A stretch of 7,522 nucleotides of DNA from Chitinophagaceae bacterium (GTDB lineage Bacteria > Bacteroidota > Bacteroidia > Chitinophagales > Chitinophagaceae). The notes under the pieces were generated by a model. The model saw nothing but the letters and a program-made list of their open reading frames with translations, had not been told where the DNA came from and did not search any database. How positions within the stretch are numbered: the first letter of the stretch is position 1; each line of letters starts with the position of its first letter. The DNA is taken from NCBI GenBank assembly GCA_947452875.1, contig CANGEZ010000092.1:1-7522 (forward strand), in the 5' to 3' direction. A program made the translations under genes and the position numbers. This document shows, piece by piece, positions 1 through 6,113 of this stretch.

Positions 1-744
1 CGTAAAGACATCTCTTCTGAAAAACAAAAGGTATTGGATTTGAGTCAGAACAAACTAAAATCAGAGAGAGATAATTTGCAAAAGAATGTAGATAGTTTAA
101 ATAATGTAGCATTAAAATTAATTCAAAATATTTCAGAAAAAGATAAAGAACTTATAAATGAAAAAGAATACACAAAGAAAACAGCCATATTAGAAAAAAA
201 TAATGGCAAAATAGAAATATTATCAATTATTGGAAATTTTTATAAAAACCAAGTATTTGATGACTTAATAAAAACGACAAATAAAGAGTCGATAATCCGA
301 GATATGAAAATTTTGAGCGATAATCCAGAGGTAAAGTTGATATTGGATGATTTGCAGATATACTTCAACGCTCAACAACTACTGTACGAAAAATTCGATA
401 ATAATCAAATTAAAAAAGCTCAAAATCAACTAAGTCAAATCAAACGACAATCTAAACTTTTAGAGGCATTAAAAGATAATTTGGATTACTACCTTGATTT
501 CAAAAATGCCCTGAATGTAGCAATTAATAAAATCATCAACTTAGACAAGAAAATTTCTGCTGGCGCAGATGCAGATGCTAAAAAAATGAAATTTAAAGAT
601 GTTTTAGCTGAGCTTGTAGATTATATGTATAATTACTATGATTACCCTAAATATCCATATTTATCTGATATAGTGCTTGAGGCTATCAAACTTAAACAGT
701 CTAATCCCGATGCTGATTTAACGGATTTATTGCTAAAATTATAA
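1..744 (+). CDS. Coiled-coil protein of unknown function, 5' end outside window
   Basis: The reading frame is open from base 1, so the visible 247 residues are the C-terminal part of a longer protein; the in-frame TTG at 34 is just an internal leucine codon. Residues about 1-60 are rich in K, E, N, Q with leucine-type spacing and look like coiled coil. A second helical, K/Q-rich stretch follows at about 130-165. The end is more globular, with a tyrosine-rich patch (YMYNYYDYPKYPY) at about 207-219. No signal peptide, membrane segment or catalytic motif is visible. The stop at 742-744 is followed by copy A of the repeat and then by a terminator, so this is the last gene of its transcript. I do not recognise the family; a structural or scaffold role would be a guess. 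Confidence 0.8.
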   Translation, partial: RKDISSEKQKVLDLSQNKLKSERDNLQKNVDSLNNVALKLIQNISEKDKELINEKEYTKKTAILEKNNGKIEILSIIGNFYKNQVFDDLIKTTNKESIIRDMKILSDNPEVKLILDDLQIYFNAQQLLYEKFDNNQIKKAQNQLSQIKRQSKLLEALKDNLDYYLDFKNALNVAINKIINLDKKISAGADADAKKMKFKDVLAELVDYMYNYYDYPKYPYLSDIVLEAIKLKQSNPDADLTDLLLKL

Positions 745-757
745 CCATCTAAATTCA

Positions 758-928
758 TTTCAGTTCTAAAATTTCTCTACCTTAGCGTTAGTTCTTGAAC
801 ATTCAGTAAGCAATTCCGTAGATAAAGTGAAGGTTTTTCCGATAATTTTCACAAGGAAAGTAGCTATTTATTGAAAGTCAGTAGTATCAACATATTGAGC
901 GATAGGGGGTTACTCCTAACGCGGTCAC
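758..928 (+). repeat. Direct repeat, copy A (about 171 bp)
   Basis: This segment recurs at 6114-6284 in the same orientation with no gaps. Eight bases differ (764, 767, 771, 897, 903, 909, 910, 926), and 772-896 is identical over 125 bp. All frames I read through it hit stops, so it is not coding. Near its ends is an inverted pair, GCGTTAG (785-791) and CTAACGC (916-922), extendable by ACC (779-781) with GGT (923-925) across a 3-nt bulge. Inside, GTGAA (827-831) can pair with TTCAC (848-852), and TAGGGG (903-908) with CTCCTA (913-918). It sits between the stop of the coiled-coil gene and that gene's apparent terminator. It could be a MITE-like element, a recombination site or a structured RNA; the family is not recognised. 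Confidence 0.9.
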
Positions 929-931
929 ATT

Positions 932-963
932 AAAGGTTTTACAAATATGTAAAGCCTTTTTTT
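932..963 (+). terminator. Rho-independent terminator after the coiled-coil gene
   Basis: AAAGGTTTTACA (932-943) pairs with TGTAAAGCCTTT (948-959) as a 12-bp stem with one G-U pair and a 4-nt loop, and the T tract runs on to 963. It serves the plus strand only. It starts 4 bp after repeat A; without the repeat it would lie close behind the stop at 744, so it most likely belongs to the upstream coiled-coil gene. Confidence 0.85.
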
Positions 964-975
964 ATGCAGGGTAGA

Positions 976-994
976 TTCAAGTTTTTAACGCAAC
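976..994 (+). repeat. IS left terminal inverted repeat
   Basis: TTCAAGTTTTTAACGCAAC, an exact reverse complement of 2000-2018. It contains the transposase stop codon (985-987, minus strand). Confidence 0.9.
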
Positions 995-1974
995 AAAAGT
1001 TCTTTAAATTTTTCTTTTGGAGTTTTGAAGCCAAGGGTTTTTCTTGGCCTCTCATTCAAAAGCTTTTGAACATATTTGATTTCTTTTCTTGTAAACTTAC
1101 TAAAATCGGTTTGTTTTGGAAAGAAATCTCTAATCAGCATGTTAGTGTTTTCATTTGTACCTCTCTGCCAAGGGCTATGAGGGTCACAAAAGAAAACCTG
1201 CATTTTTGTTTCTTTGGTAAAGAGTTTATGCTCAGCCATTTCTTTACCGCGATCATATGTCATTGACCTTTTCATTTGACTAGGCAATGTTTTTAGTTCT
1301 TTGGCAAATGTTTTTCTAACCGATTTTGCATCTTTAGCTTTCAAGGGTACTAGGATAAGAGCTCTTGTGGTTCGTTCCACTATAGTGCCAAGTGCACTCT
1401 TGTGGTCTTTCCCCATAATCAAGTCTCCTTCCCAATGGCCTGGTATGATTCTATCTTCCACTTCTTTTGGTCGCTCGTGGATGCTAATCATACCGGGGAT
1501 TTTACCCCTGGAATCTTTCGACTGTTTTCGGTTCTTTCGAAGCTTTTTTTTCTGTCTCAAGTACCCAATAAGCTCCTTTTTCAATTCCCCTTTGGGTAAC
1601 ATGTAGAGATAGGTATAAATTGTTTCATGACTGGCTTGCATACACTTGTTGTTTGGGTGTCTGCTTCGAAGCTCCTGGCTTATTTGTACAGGAGACCATC
1701 GTAGCTTCAACTTTTCAACAATAAAGCTATGGAGTTTAGGATTATTAGCAATCCTTGAACCAAAATTCCTTTTCGTTGAAAGGTATTCAGAACAAACCTG
1801 AGCCAACCAAGCTTTGTAAACAGTACCAGTCTTACGGAAGTGTCCAACTTCTCTACTGACTGTGCTAACATTTCTGGTTAAACAAAGAGCTATTTGCCTT
1901 AAACTTTTCCCTTGTGAAAGAAAACTAACAATCTGTTCTCTTTCATCATTGGATAATCTTTGATATTTATTCAT
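985..1974 (-). CDS. IS30-family transposase
   Basis: This 329-residue protein has the normal IS30 length and architecture. The N-terminus (residues 1-45) carries the helix-turn-helix typical of the family, with the pattern LSNDEREQI, SLRQIA, VSTVSREV, and binds the terminal inverted repeats. The C-terminal integrase-type core carries the DDE triad: D184 in GHWEGDLIMG, D241 in TYDRG, and E275 in the WQRGTNEN motif, 34 residues after the second D. It would cut and join the IS ends in the cytoplasm. The ATG at 1974 is the start that gives the standard N-terminus. A dyad just upstream (1983-1997) may be an operator. No frameshift or missing catalytic residue is visible, so the element may still be active. 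Confidence 0.95.
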   Translation of the reverse strand: MNKYQRLSNDEREQIVSFLSQGKSLRQIALCLTRNVSTVSREVGHFRKTGTVYKAWLAQVCSEYLSTKRNFGSRIANNPKLHSFIVEKLKLRWSPVQISQELRSRHPNNKCMQASHETIYTYLYMLPKGELKKELIGYLRQKKKLRKNRKQSKDSRGKIPGMISIHERPKEVEDRIIPGHWEGDLIMGKDHKSALGTIVERTTRALILVPLKAKDAKSVRKTFAKELKTLPSQMKRSMTYDRGKEMAEHKLFTKETKMQVFFCDPHSPWQRGTNENTNMLIRDFFPKQTDFSKFTRKEIKYVQKLLNERPRKTLGFKTPKEKFKELLLR

Positions 1975-1982
1975 TGCAACAA

Positions 1983-1997
1983 ATTAACTTAGTTAAT
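1983..1997 (-). promoter_or_regulatory. Dyad upstream of the transposase start
   Basis: ATTAAC (1983-1988) and GTTAAT (1992-1997) are perfect inverted arms around a 3-nt spacer, 9 bp upstream of the transposase ATG. On the minus strand the adjoining TTAATTTG is one base off the Bacteroidota -7 consensus. This suggests a promoter with a protein-binding site over it. The placement is seen in the sequence; the function is inferred. Confidence 0.4.
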
Positions 1998-1999
1998 CC

Positions 2000-2018
2000 G
2001 TTGCGTTAAAAACTTGAA
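2000..2018 (-). repeat. IS right terminal inverted repeat
   Basis: An exact 19-bp inverted copy of 976-994, upstream of the transposase gene. Together the pair defines the core limits of the insertion sequence. Confidence 0.9.
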
Positions 2019-2024
2019 CTGAAG

Positions 2025-2267
2025 CAGTAAAATCAAGGGTTTTGGGCTTAATTCTTGAAAATTAACACGAATTCACAGGCGAAAAATAACATCAGTATAT
2101 AATAACCTTGATCGAGTTTTACCCATATTGCATTATATGCGGTGATAACCTTTTTTGGGTTTCATCTTACCTATTCAAACTTAATTATCTAATTCATCTT
2201 TTGGTATCCAGATATTTTACAAACAAATAAATCCTAAGAAAATTACTTCTATCAAAAATTAAAATTC
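2025..2267. other. Intergenic stretch between the IS and the winged-HTH gene
   Basis: This is AT-rich DNA with no credible reading frame. A small imperfect palindrome, GCAT-TAT-ATGC, lies at about 2133-2143 and is followed by GGTGATAACC. No T-tract terminator or promoter was recognised before 2277. It may be upstream DNA separated from its original context by the insertion sequence. Confidence 0.5.
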
Positions 2268-2293
2268 TGTTCGTTGTTTGCAATTCGCGAACA
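2268..2293. promoter_or_regulatory. Inverted repeat over the winged-HTH promoter, possible operator
   Basis: TGTTCG (2268-2273) and CGAACA (2288-2293) are perfect inverted arms 14 bp apart, overlapping the -33 element and reaching the spacer of the promoter at 2277-2307. A binding site for the winged-HTH protein itself (autoregulation) would fit the position but is only inference. Confidence 0.35.
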
Positions 2294-2307
2294 ATAATAT
2301 ATCTTTG
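2277..2307 (+). promoter_or_regulatory. Bacteroidota-type promoter of the winged-HTH gene
   Basis: TTTG at 2277-2280 and TATCTTTG at 2300-2307 match the known Bacteroidota housekeeping promoter (-33 TTTG, -7 TAnnTTTG) exactly, with a 19-bp spacer. Transcription should start near 2312-2315. That coincides with the upstream ATG at 2312 and leaves a leader of about 16 nt before the preferred ATG at 2330. Confidence 0.8.
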
Positions 2308-2329
2308 AATAATGAAAACACATAATGGT

Positions 2330-2827
2330 ATGCGACCACAGGATATCGTTATCCTGCTTAAAATACTGACTTACGACAAAAAAGATTGGCAATATCGCGA
2401 TTTGGCCAGTGAATTGTCCATAAGCATATCTGAAATTTCAGAATCTCTCAACCGCAGTCATATTGCAGGTTTGATTGACGAGAGTAGGCGAAGGGTTCAT
2501 CGCCAATCATTACTTGAATTTATTCAGCACGGGTTACATTATGTTTTTCCTCAGGTTCCGGGTACACTGGTAACAGGAATCCCAACGGGACACTCTCATC
2601 CTTTCTTTAAAAATCGTATTACCGCAGAATTGGAGTATGTTTGGCCATACGATAAAGGAACTACACGAGGTCTGTCTATTGCACCGCTTTATTCGGGCGC
2701 AACAATAGCCGTTGGTAAAGATGAGCAGCTGTATAAATGGCTCTCTTGTATAGACGTTATTCGTGTTGGACTTGCTCGTGAAAAAAAAATAGCAATGAAG
2801 GAACTTGAAAAAGAAATAATGCCATGA
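2330..2827 (+). CDS. Winged-helix DNA-binding protein, MarR-like fold, 165 aa
   Basis: Residues about 21-58 form a winged helix: WQYRDLASELSIS, then the recognition helix region ISEISESLNRSHIAGLID, and an R-rich wing (ESRRRVHR). The rest includes a conserved-looking VFPQVPG...GIPTGHSHP region and a YVWPY...GLSIAPLY region that I associate with a widespread family of small winged-HTH proteins. I chose the ATG at 2330 because MRPQDIVILLKI looks like the usual family N-terminus and because the promoter puts the transcript start at about 2312; the ATG at 2312 would add six residues and need a leaderless mRNA. The stop overlaps an ATG (ATGA at 2824-2827), but that following frame ends after four codons. 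The fic gene starts 159 bp later. It is probably a transcriptional regulator; its target is unknown. Confidence 0.8.
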   Translation: MRPQDIVILLKILTYDKKDWQYRDLASELSISISEISESLNRSHIAGLIDESRRRVHRQSLLEFIQHGLHYVFPQVPGTLVTGIPTGHSHPFFKNRITAELEYVWPYDKGTTRGLSIAPLYSGATIAVGKDEQLYKWLSCIDVIRVGLAREKKIAMKELEKEIMP

Positions 2828-2838
2828 GTCGTAGATAA
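2824..2838 (+). pseudogene. Four-codon stub in the position of a coupled downstream gene
   Basis: ATG at 2824 overlaps the TGA of the winged-HTH gene (ATGA), the classic arrangement of a translationally coupled pair. The frame reads only MSRR before TAA at 2836-2838, and no continuation in another frame resembles a known protein up to 2986. It may be the remnant of a lost partner gene, or the ATGA may be coincidence. Confidence 0.25.
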
Positions 2839-2893
2839 CATCGCTTTAAGTAATTTGTATTCTTCTATAATTAATAAAAGGGATAGCAGTTTT

Positions 2894-3027
2894 AGCGCCT
2901 GTTTATCTTTGTTTACTTAATAAAGCGCCTATAATTATTTTTATGCGCCCAAAAATACCCTATATTGCGCTCATAAATCATAATAAATGAAACATAGCGC
3001 CCATTTTTCAAGCAATGCGCCTGTAAT
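2894..3027 (+). promoter_or_regulatory. Six phased GCGCCYR motifs upstream of and into fic
   Basis: GCGC occurs at 2895, 2925, 2945, 2967, 2997 and 3017. All six copies point the same way and fit (A/T)GCGC(C/T)(C/T)(A/G) followed by four A/T bases. Centre spacings are 30, 20, 22, 30 and 20 bp, i.e. close to whole turns of the helix, so a bound protein would meet all of them on one face of the DNA. The surroundings are strongly AT-rich. The first four copies are in the leader region and the last two lie in the first 11 codons of fic. It looks like an operator array for co-operative binding; the binding protein is unknown. Confidence 0.6.
2904..2911 (+). promoter_or_regulatory. Possible fic promoter -7 box
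   Basis: TATCTTTG fits the TAnnTTTG consensus exactly and lies between the first two GCGC motifs, about 75 bp before the fic ATG. No TTTG or TTG lies 19-21 bp upstream, so the -33 element is missing or divergent; activation by a protein bound to the GCGC array would be one explanation. Confidence 0.45.
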
Positions 3028-4552
3028 TCACGGGGAAGTAAAACCGTCTCAAGGTTGGATTGTTGGTTATACTGCCATAATTGAAAAGCTGCATTTGCCA
3101 ATTCCGGTCCCGAGTATCAAAACAATGATTTCTGAAAAAAATCAACGCGCCGAAACAGAAACCTGGAATGTATTTCCGAACAAATATTTACCGGAGGATA
3201 ATAACAAAATTTCGAAAATCGAGGCCTTGTACAATCATTTAGTATTCGCCCTGAAATACGAGGGAGTGAACCTTTTGGTGTTTGCTAAATTGAATGAGGT
3301 GTTGAGTTCAAAAGAGATTTTTACTTTGGTAAATATTGAACCGTCCGGACAATACTCAAGAAGAATATGGTTTTTGCTGGAGTGGATTTCCGGAAGTAAA
3401 ATAAAAGGCAAAAATGATTTAACTAAGAAAAGTTATGTTTCAGTTGTCGATGAAAAATTACAATATGCTGTTTCCGGAGTAAAATCATCTCGGCATTTGG
3501 TGATAAATAATTTGCCTGGAACAAATAAGTTTTGTCCATTAATCAAAAAATCAAAGAAATTAGAAGACCACATAACAAAGAATTATATTGAAATCAGTAG
3601 AAAACAAATTGCCGGCATAAGGAAAGATATCATACAAAGAGCCTCTGCATTTTTGCTACTAAAAGATTCTAAAGCATCTTTCACAATAGAAGGGGAAAGT
3701 CCCAAAAGTAAAAGAGCAGCAAGATGGGGAGCAGCAATTGGTCAAGCAGGATTAAATGACCTTACAAAGGAAGAGTTAATCAGATTACAATCATTGGTTA
3801 TTGAAAACAGTAGGTTTGTTCAAATGGGTTTCAGAACCCAAGGGGGATTTGTTGGTGAGCACGATCGAATTACAGGCGAACCAATTCCTGAGCACATTTC
3901 AGCAAAATTTGAAGATGTTAATGAGCTAATTGAAGGATTAATTGAGAGCAGTCATTTGCTTATTAATGATGATTATAATGCTGTTTTAGCAGCTGCAATT
4001 ATTGCATTTGGCTTTGTCTTTATTCATCCTTTTGAGGATGGAAATGGAAGAATACATCGCTACATAATTCATCATATGCTTGCAAAAAAACAATTTACTG
4101 ATCAGGGAATAATATTCCCGGTTTCATCTTCTATACTTGACCATATTAATAATTACCGAATAGTTTTAGAATCCTATTCAAAACCACTTTTGGATTTTAT
4201 AGAATGGACTGAAACGCCCAATCACAATGTAAATGTGACTAATAAGACCAAAGACTATTACAGGTTTTTTGATGCTACAAAACAGGCTGAATTTTTGTTT
4301 GATTGTGTTAAAGACACCATTGAAAATATTGTTCCGAAGGAAATAAACTATCTGGCTAATTACGATGCATTCAAAAATTATTTGGATGATGATTTTGAAA
4401 TGCCCGACAAATTAGTATCAATTTTGGTTAGATTTTTAGAGCAGAATCAAGGCCAATTATCAAAAAGAGCAAAGGAAAAAGAGTTTAATATGCTTTCAGA
4501 AAAAGAAGTGAAACAAATAGAATCTATGTATGTTTCTATTTTTTCAAAGTAA
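2987..4552 (+). CDS. Fic family protein, predicted class II adenylyltransferase (AMPylator)
   Basis: Fic enzymes transfer AMP (or another phosphate-containing group) from a nucleotide to a hydroxyl side chain of a target protein. The full active-site motif HPFEDGNGRIHR is at residues 347-358, with catalytic H347 and the phosphate-binding GNGR. An inhibitory-helix motif SFTIEG (S231, E235, G236) fits the (S/T)xxxE(G/N) rule and lies before the Fic core, which makes this class II (self-inhibited). Residues 1-180 form the N-terminal region of the long (about 500 aa) bacterial Fic proteins, including VIHGEVKPSQGW and EPSGQYSRRIWFLLEW. The C-terminus (about 470-521) is helical and may be a small winged-HTH or helical cap. 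A stop lies directly before the ATG at 2987, so the start cannot be earlier. It converges with the ATPase gene, 68 bp apart, with no clear terminator between. Its target cannot be read from the sequence. Confidence 0.93.
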   Translation: MKHSAHFSSNAPVIHGEVKPSQGWIVGYTAIIEKLHLPIPVPSIKTMISEKNQRAETETWNVFPNKYLPEDNNKISKIEALYNHLVFALKYEGVNLLVFAKLNEVLSSKEIFTLVNIEPSGQYSRRIWFLLEWISGSKIKGKNDLTKKSYVSVVDEKLQYAVSGVKSSRHLVINNLPGTNKFCPLIKKSKKLEDHITKNYIEISRKQIAGIRKDIIQRASAFLLLKDSKASFTIEGESPKSKRAARWGAAIGQAGLNDLTKEELIRLQSLVIENSRFVQMGFRTQGGFVGEHDRITGEPIPEHISAKFEDVNELIEGLIESSHLLINDDYNAVLAAAIIAFGFVFIHPFEDGNGRIHRYIIHHMLAKKQFTDQGIIFPVSSSILDHINNYRIVLESYSKPLLDFIEWTETPNHNVNVTNKTKDYYRFFDATKQAEFLFDCVKDTIENIVPKEINYLANYDAFKNYLDDDFEMPDKLVSILVRFLEQNQGQLSKRAKEKEFNMLSEKEVKQIESMYVSIFSK

Positions 4553-4620
4553 ATTTTTTAAGTCGAGGTTTGCTTTCCATTTTCTTGCATCAAATAAATA
4601 AATCGTATTTTTTAAATCCC

Positions 4621-5976
4621 TTATTCCAGTATTTGTTCTTCAAACCAAATCAAATATTCATTGATTTGCGATACTAAATAATAGGGCAGACTCAACAAAA
4701 AGAAAGTTTTGTTTTGAGGTGTTTTTACTTCAGTAATGTTTACATCGCCGGCATAAAATCTTACTGCCATATTATGTGGCGCTGCATCCATAAATAAATG
4801 CAATGATTTTAGGGTTCCTGTTTTTCCAGACTTGGTTTCTATGGGGATTATTTTTCCTTCAAAAGAAATTAAAAAATCTACTTCTGCGGTTGATTCTTTT
4901 TTTTCTTTAACCCAAAAAAACAATTCACTCAGAGCGTTGTATTGATTGGCTAAAAGTTCCTGACCGGTTAAGTGTTCAATCATTGTACCCTGATAAATCT
5001 TGCTTAAATCATCTGAACCTAAAATTTCTTTCTGAATACCAACAAAATGGTTCAACATCCCGGTATCAAGAATTTGCAATCGTGGAGATTTTTTTAAATC
5101 AGGCAGAAATGGGAGCGTAGTAGAGGTATTCGGGTAGACTAAATGAATCAACAAAACTTTCTCTAACGTACGAAGACATTCACCCATTTCTCGTGAACGA
5201 TAGGAGGAATTGCCAAAACCAGCGAACTTAATTCTTTTGCCTGCTTCCGAAAATGACGATCTGATTACATGTCGTAGATGTAAAATCTGGGTATCGTTTT
5301 TTGCATATTTTTCTACATCATCAAGATAGGAGCTAATTAAAGAATCAAAAATTGAATTTAGTGCTGTAAAATCTTTGTGTTTAACATAGTTGTTTACTAC
5401 CTCAGGCATACCCCCAATAATCGCATATTGATGATACAGCTTAAGTAACTTGTCATGAGCAAATTGTTGAAATGGAATTTTACGCAATTGTTCTAATGCT
5501 GCTGTTTCTCCTGATGCTTCCAAAAATTCTGGGAATGAAACAGGTCTTAATACTTTATATTCAATTCGACCTACAGGAAAATGAATTTTTTTATCAAATA
5601 TGGATTCCAGCATACTACCTGCTGCAATAACTTTTATTGTAGGTTCTTGTTCATAGAAATATCGTAAAATGTTTAAAGCTTCTGGGACTTCCTGAATTTC
5701 ATCAATGAAAATTAAAGTGTTTTCTTTTTTTGAAAGCAGTTGATTTTTTAGAAAGAAAATAGTCTGAAGCAATTGTTCAAGAGTACTGTAGTTTAAAAAT
5801 GGCTGTTTGTCTTCCTTGATTTCAAGATTCAAATAAATGTATTGCTCAAATCTCTTGGAAAATTGATTAATCACGGTTGTTTTACCTACCTGACGAGCAC
5901 CCCTAATTACCAATGGTTTTCTGTCTGGTTTTTGAAGCCAAATTTCTAATTCTTTATTGATTAATCTATTAAACAT
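4621..5976 (-). CDS. AAA_14/DUF4143 family ATPase
   Basis: The 451-residue protein has the standard two-part architecture. The N-terminal P-loop ATPase has Walker A GARQVGKTT (residues 26-34), Walker B LIFIDEIQEVP (88-98, with D92 and E93) and a sensor-1-like AAGS (118-121). The C-terminal DUF4143 region ends in a restriction-endonuclease-like signature, EVDFLI (365-370) and PIETKSGK (378-385), giving the E/D...ExK pattern (D367, E380, K382). Proteins of this family are common in variable copy in Bacteroidota, archaea and other bacteria; they are predicted nucleotide hydrolases with a nuclease-like fold, and their cellular role is poorly known. MFNRLINKEL is a typical start. Two -7 boxes lie upstream on the minus strand. 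Length and motifs look intact. Confidence 0.92.
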   Translation of the reverse strand: MFNRLINKELEIWLQKPDRKPLVIRGARQVGKTTVINQFSKRFEQYIYLNLEIKEDKQPFLNYSTLEQLLQTIFFLKNQLLSKKENTLIFIDEIQEVPEALNILRYFYEQEPTIKVIAAGSMLESIFDKKIHFPVGRIEYKVLRPVSFPEFLEASGETAALEQLRKIPFQQFAHDKLLKLYHQYAIIGGMPEVVNNYVKHKDFTALNSIFDSLISSYLDDVEKYAKNDTQILHLRHVIRSSFSEAGKRIKFAGFGNSSYRSREMGECLRTLEKVLLIHLVYPNTSTTLPFLPDLKKSPRLQILDTGMLNHFVGIQKEILGSDDLSKIYQGTMIEHLTGQELLANQYNALSELFFWVKEKKESTAEVDFLISFEGKIIPIETKSGKTGTLKSLHLFMDAAPHNMAVRFYAGDVNITEVKTPQNKTFFLLSLPYYLVSQINEYLIWFEEQILE

Positions 5977-5980
5977 GTAA

Positions 5981-5988
5981 CAAAGTTA
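5981..5988 (-). promoter_or_regulatory. ATPase gene, proximal -7 box
   Basis: On the minus strand this reads TAACTTTG, an exact TAnnTTTG match ending 4 bases before the ATG at 5976. Transcription from it would start at or next to the ATG, giving a leaderless or nearly leaderless mRNA. No -33 TTTG is found at the usual distance. Confidence 0.45.
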
Positions 5989-6013
5989 GGGTAAAAATTT
6001 GTTTATTACGTAT

Positions 6014-6021
6014 CAAAGTTA
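6014..6021 (-). promoter_or_regulatory. ATPase gene, distal -7 box
   Basis: The same TAACTTTG sequence occurs again 33 bp further upstream on the minus strand; use of it would give a leader of about 30 nt. A -33 element is not evident here either, so only one of the two boxes, or neither, may be active. Confidence 0.45.
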
Positions 6022-6113
6022 AATATATGGGATAGCTTTTTTGTAATAAAATATGATATATCTCAGAATGTAACTTATTTGATAGGTTTTATAATTTGTT
6101 CTATTTTTTATTT
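6022..6113. other. AT-rich spacer between the ATPase promoter region and repeat B
   Basis: Very AT-rich DNA ending in a run of T-rich sequence. No reading frame, hairpin or N-terminal FISUMP coding sequence is present here, so the missing part of the downstream gene does not lie directly upstream of copy B. Confidence 0.5.

Larger units (their letters stand above)
970..2024 (-). mobile_element. IS30-family insertion sequence, apparently complete
   Basis: A single intact transposase lies between perfect 19-bp terminal inverted repeats at 976-994 and 2000-2018. The left end (GTAGATTCAAG and then AACGCAAC) resembles, as I remember it, the end of Escherichia coli IS30. The transposase stop lies inside the left inverted repeat, as is usual for compact IS elements. 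The outer limits are set from a possible 3-bp target duplication, CAG at 967-969 and 2025-2027 (GCAG if one base of asymmetry is allowed), giving 1,055 bp. The six outermost bases on each side hardly match, so the exact tips are uncertain. The element lies just inside repeat A and interrupts no visible gene. Confidence 0.85.

Noticed and set aside
34..744. TTG at 34 as the start of the coiled-coil gene.
   Set aside because: The frame is open to the left edge with the same heptad-like composition, so the true start lies outside the window.
758..928. The GCGTTAG and CTAACGC ends suggested an integron attC site.
   Set aside because: In attC the inverse core (RYYYAAC) comes first and the core (GTTRRRY) last; here the order is opposite, the flanking bases break both consensuses, and there is no integron integrase or cassette array.
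964..1606. Plus-strand reading frames within the IS (964-1266, 1301-1606).
   Set aside because: They lie antisense to the well-supported transposase and have no recognisable protein features.
2891..3034. The GCGC spacing 30-20-22-30-20 repeats with a 72-bp period, suggesting a tandem duplication.
   Set aside because: Aligned at 72 bp, the two halves agree little beyond the motifs and A/T richness, so separate phased motifs explain it better.
2913..3101. Minus-strand 62-residue frame over the fic start.
   Set aside because: It overlaps the start of fic and the GCGC array, and shows no family features.
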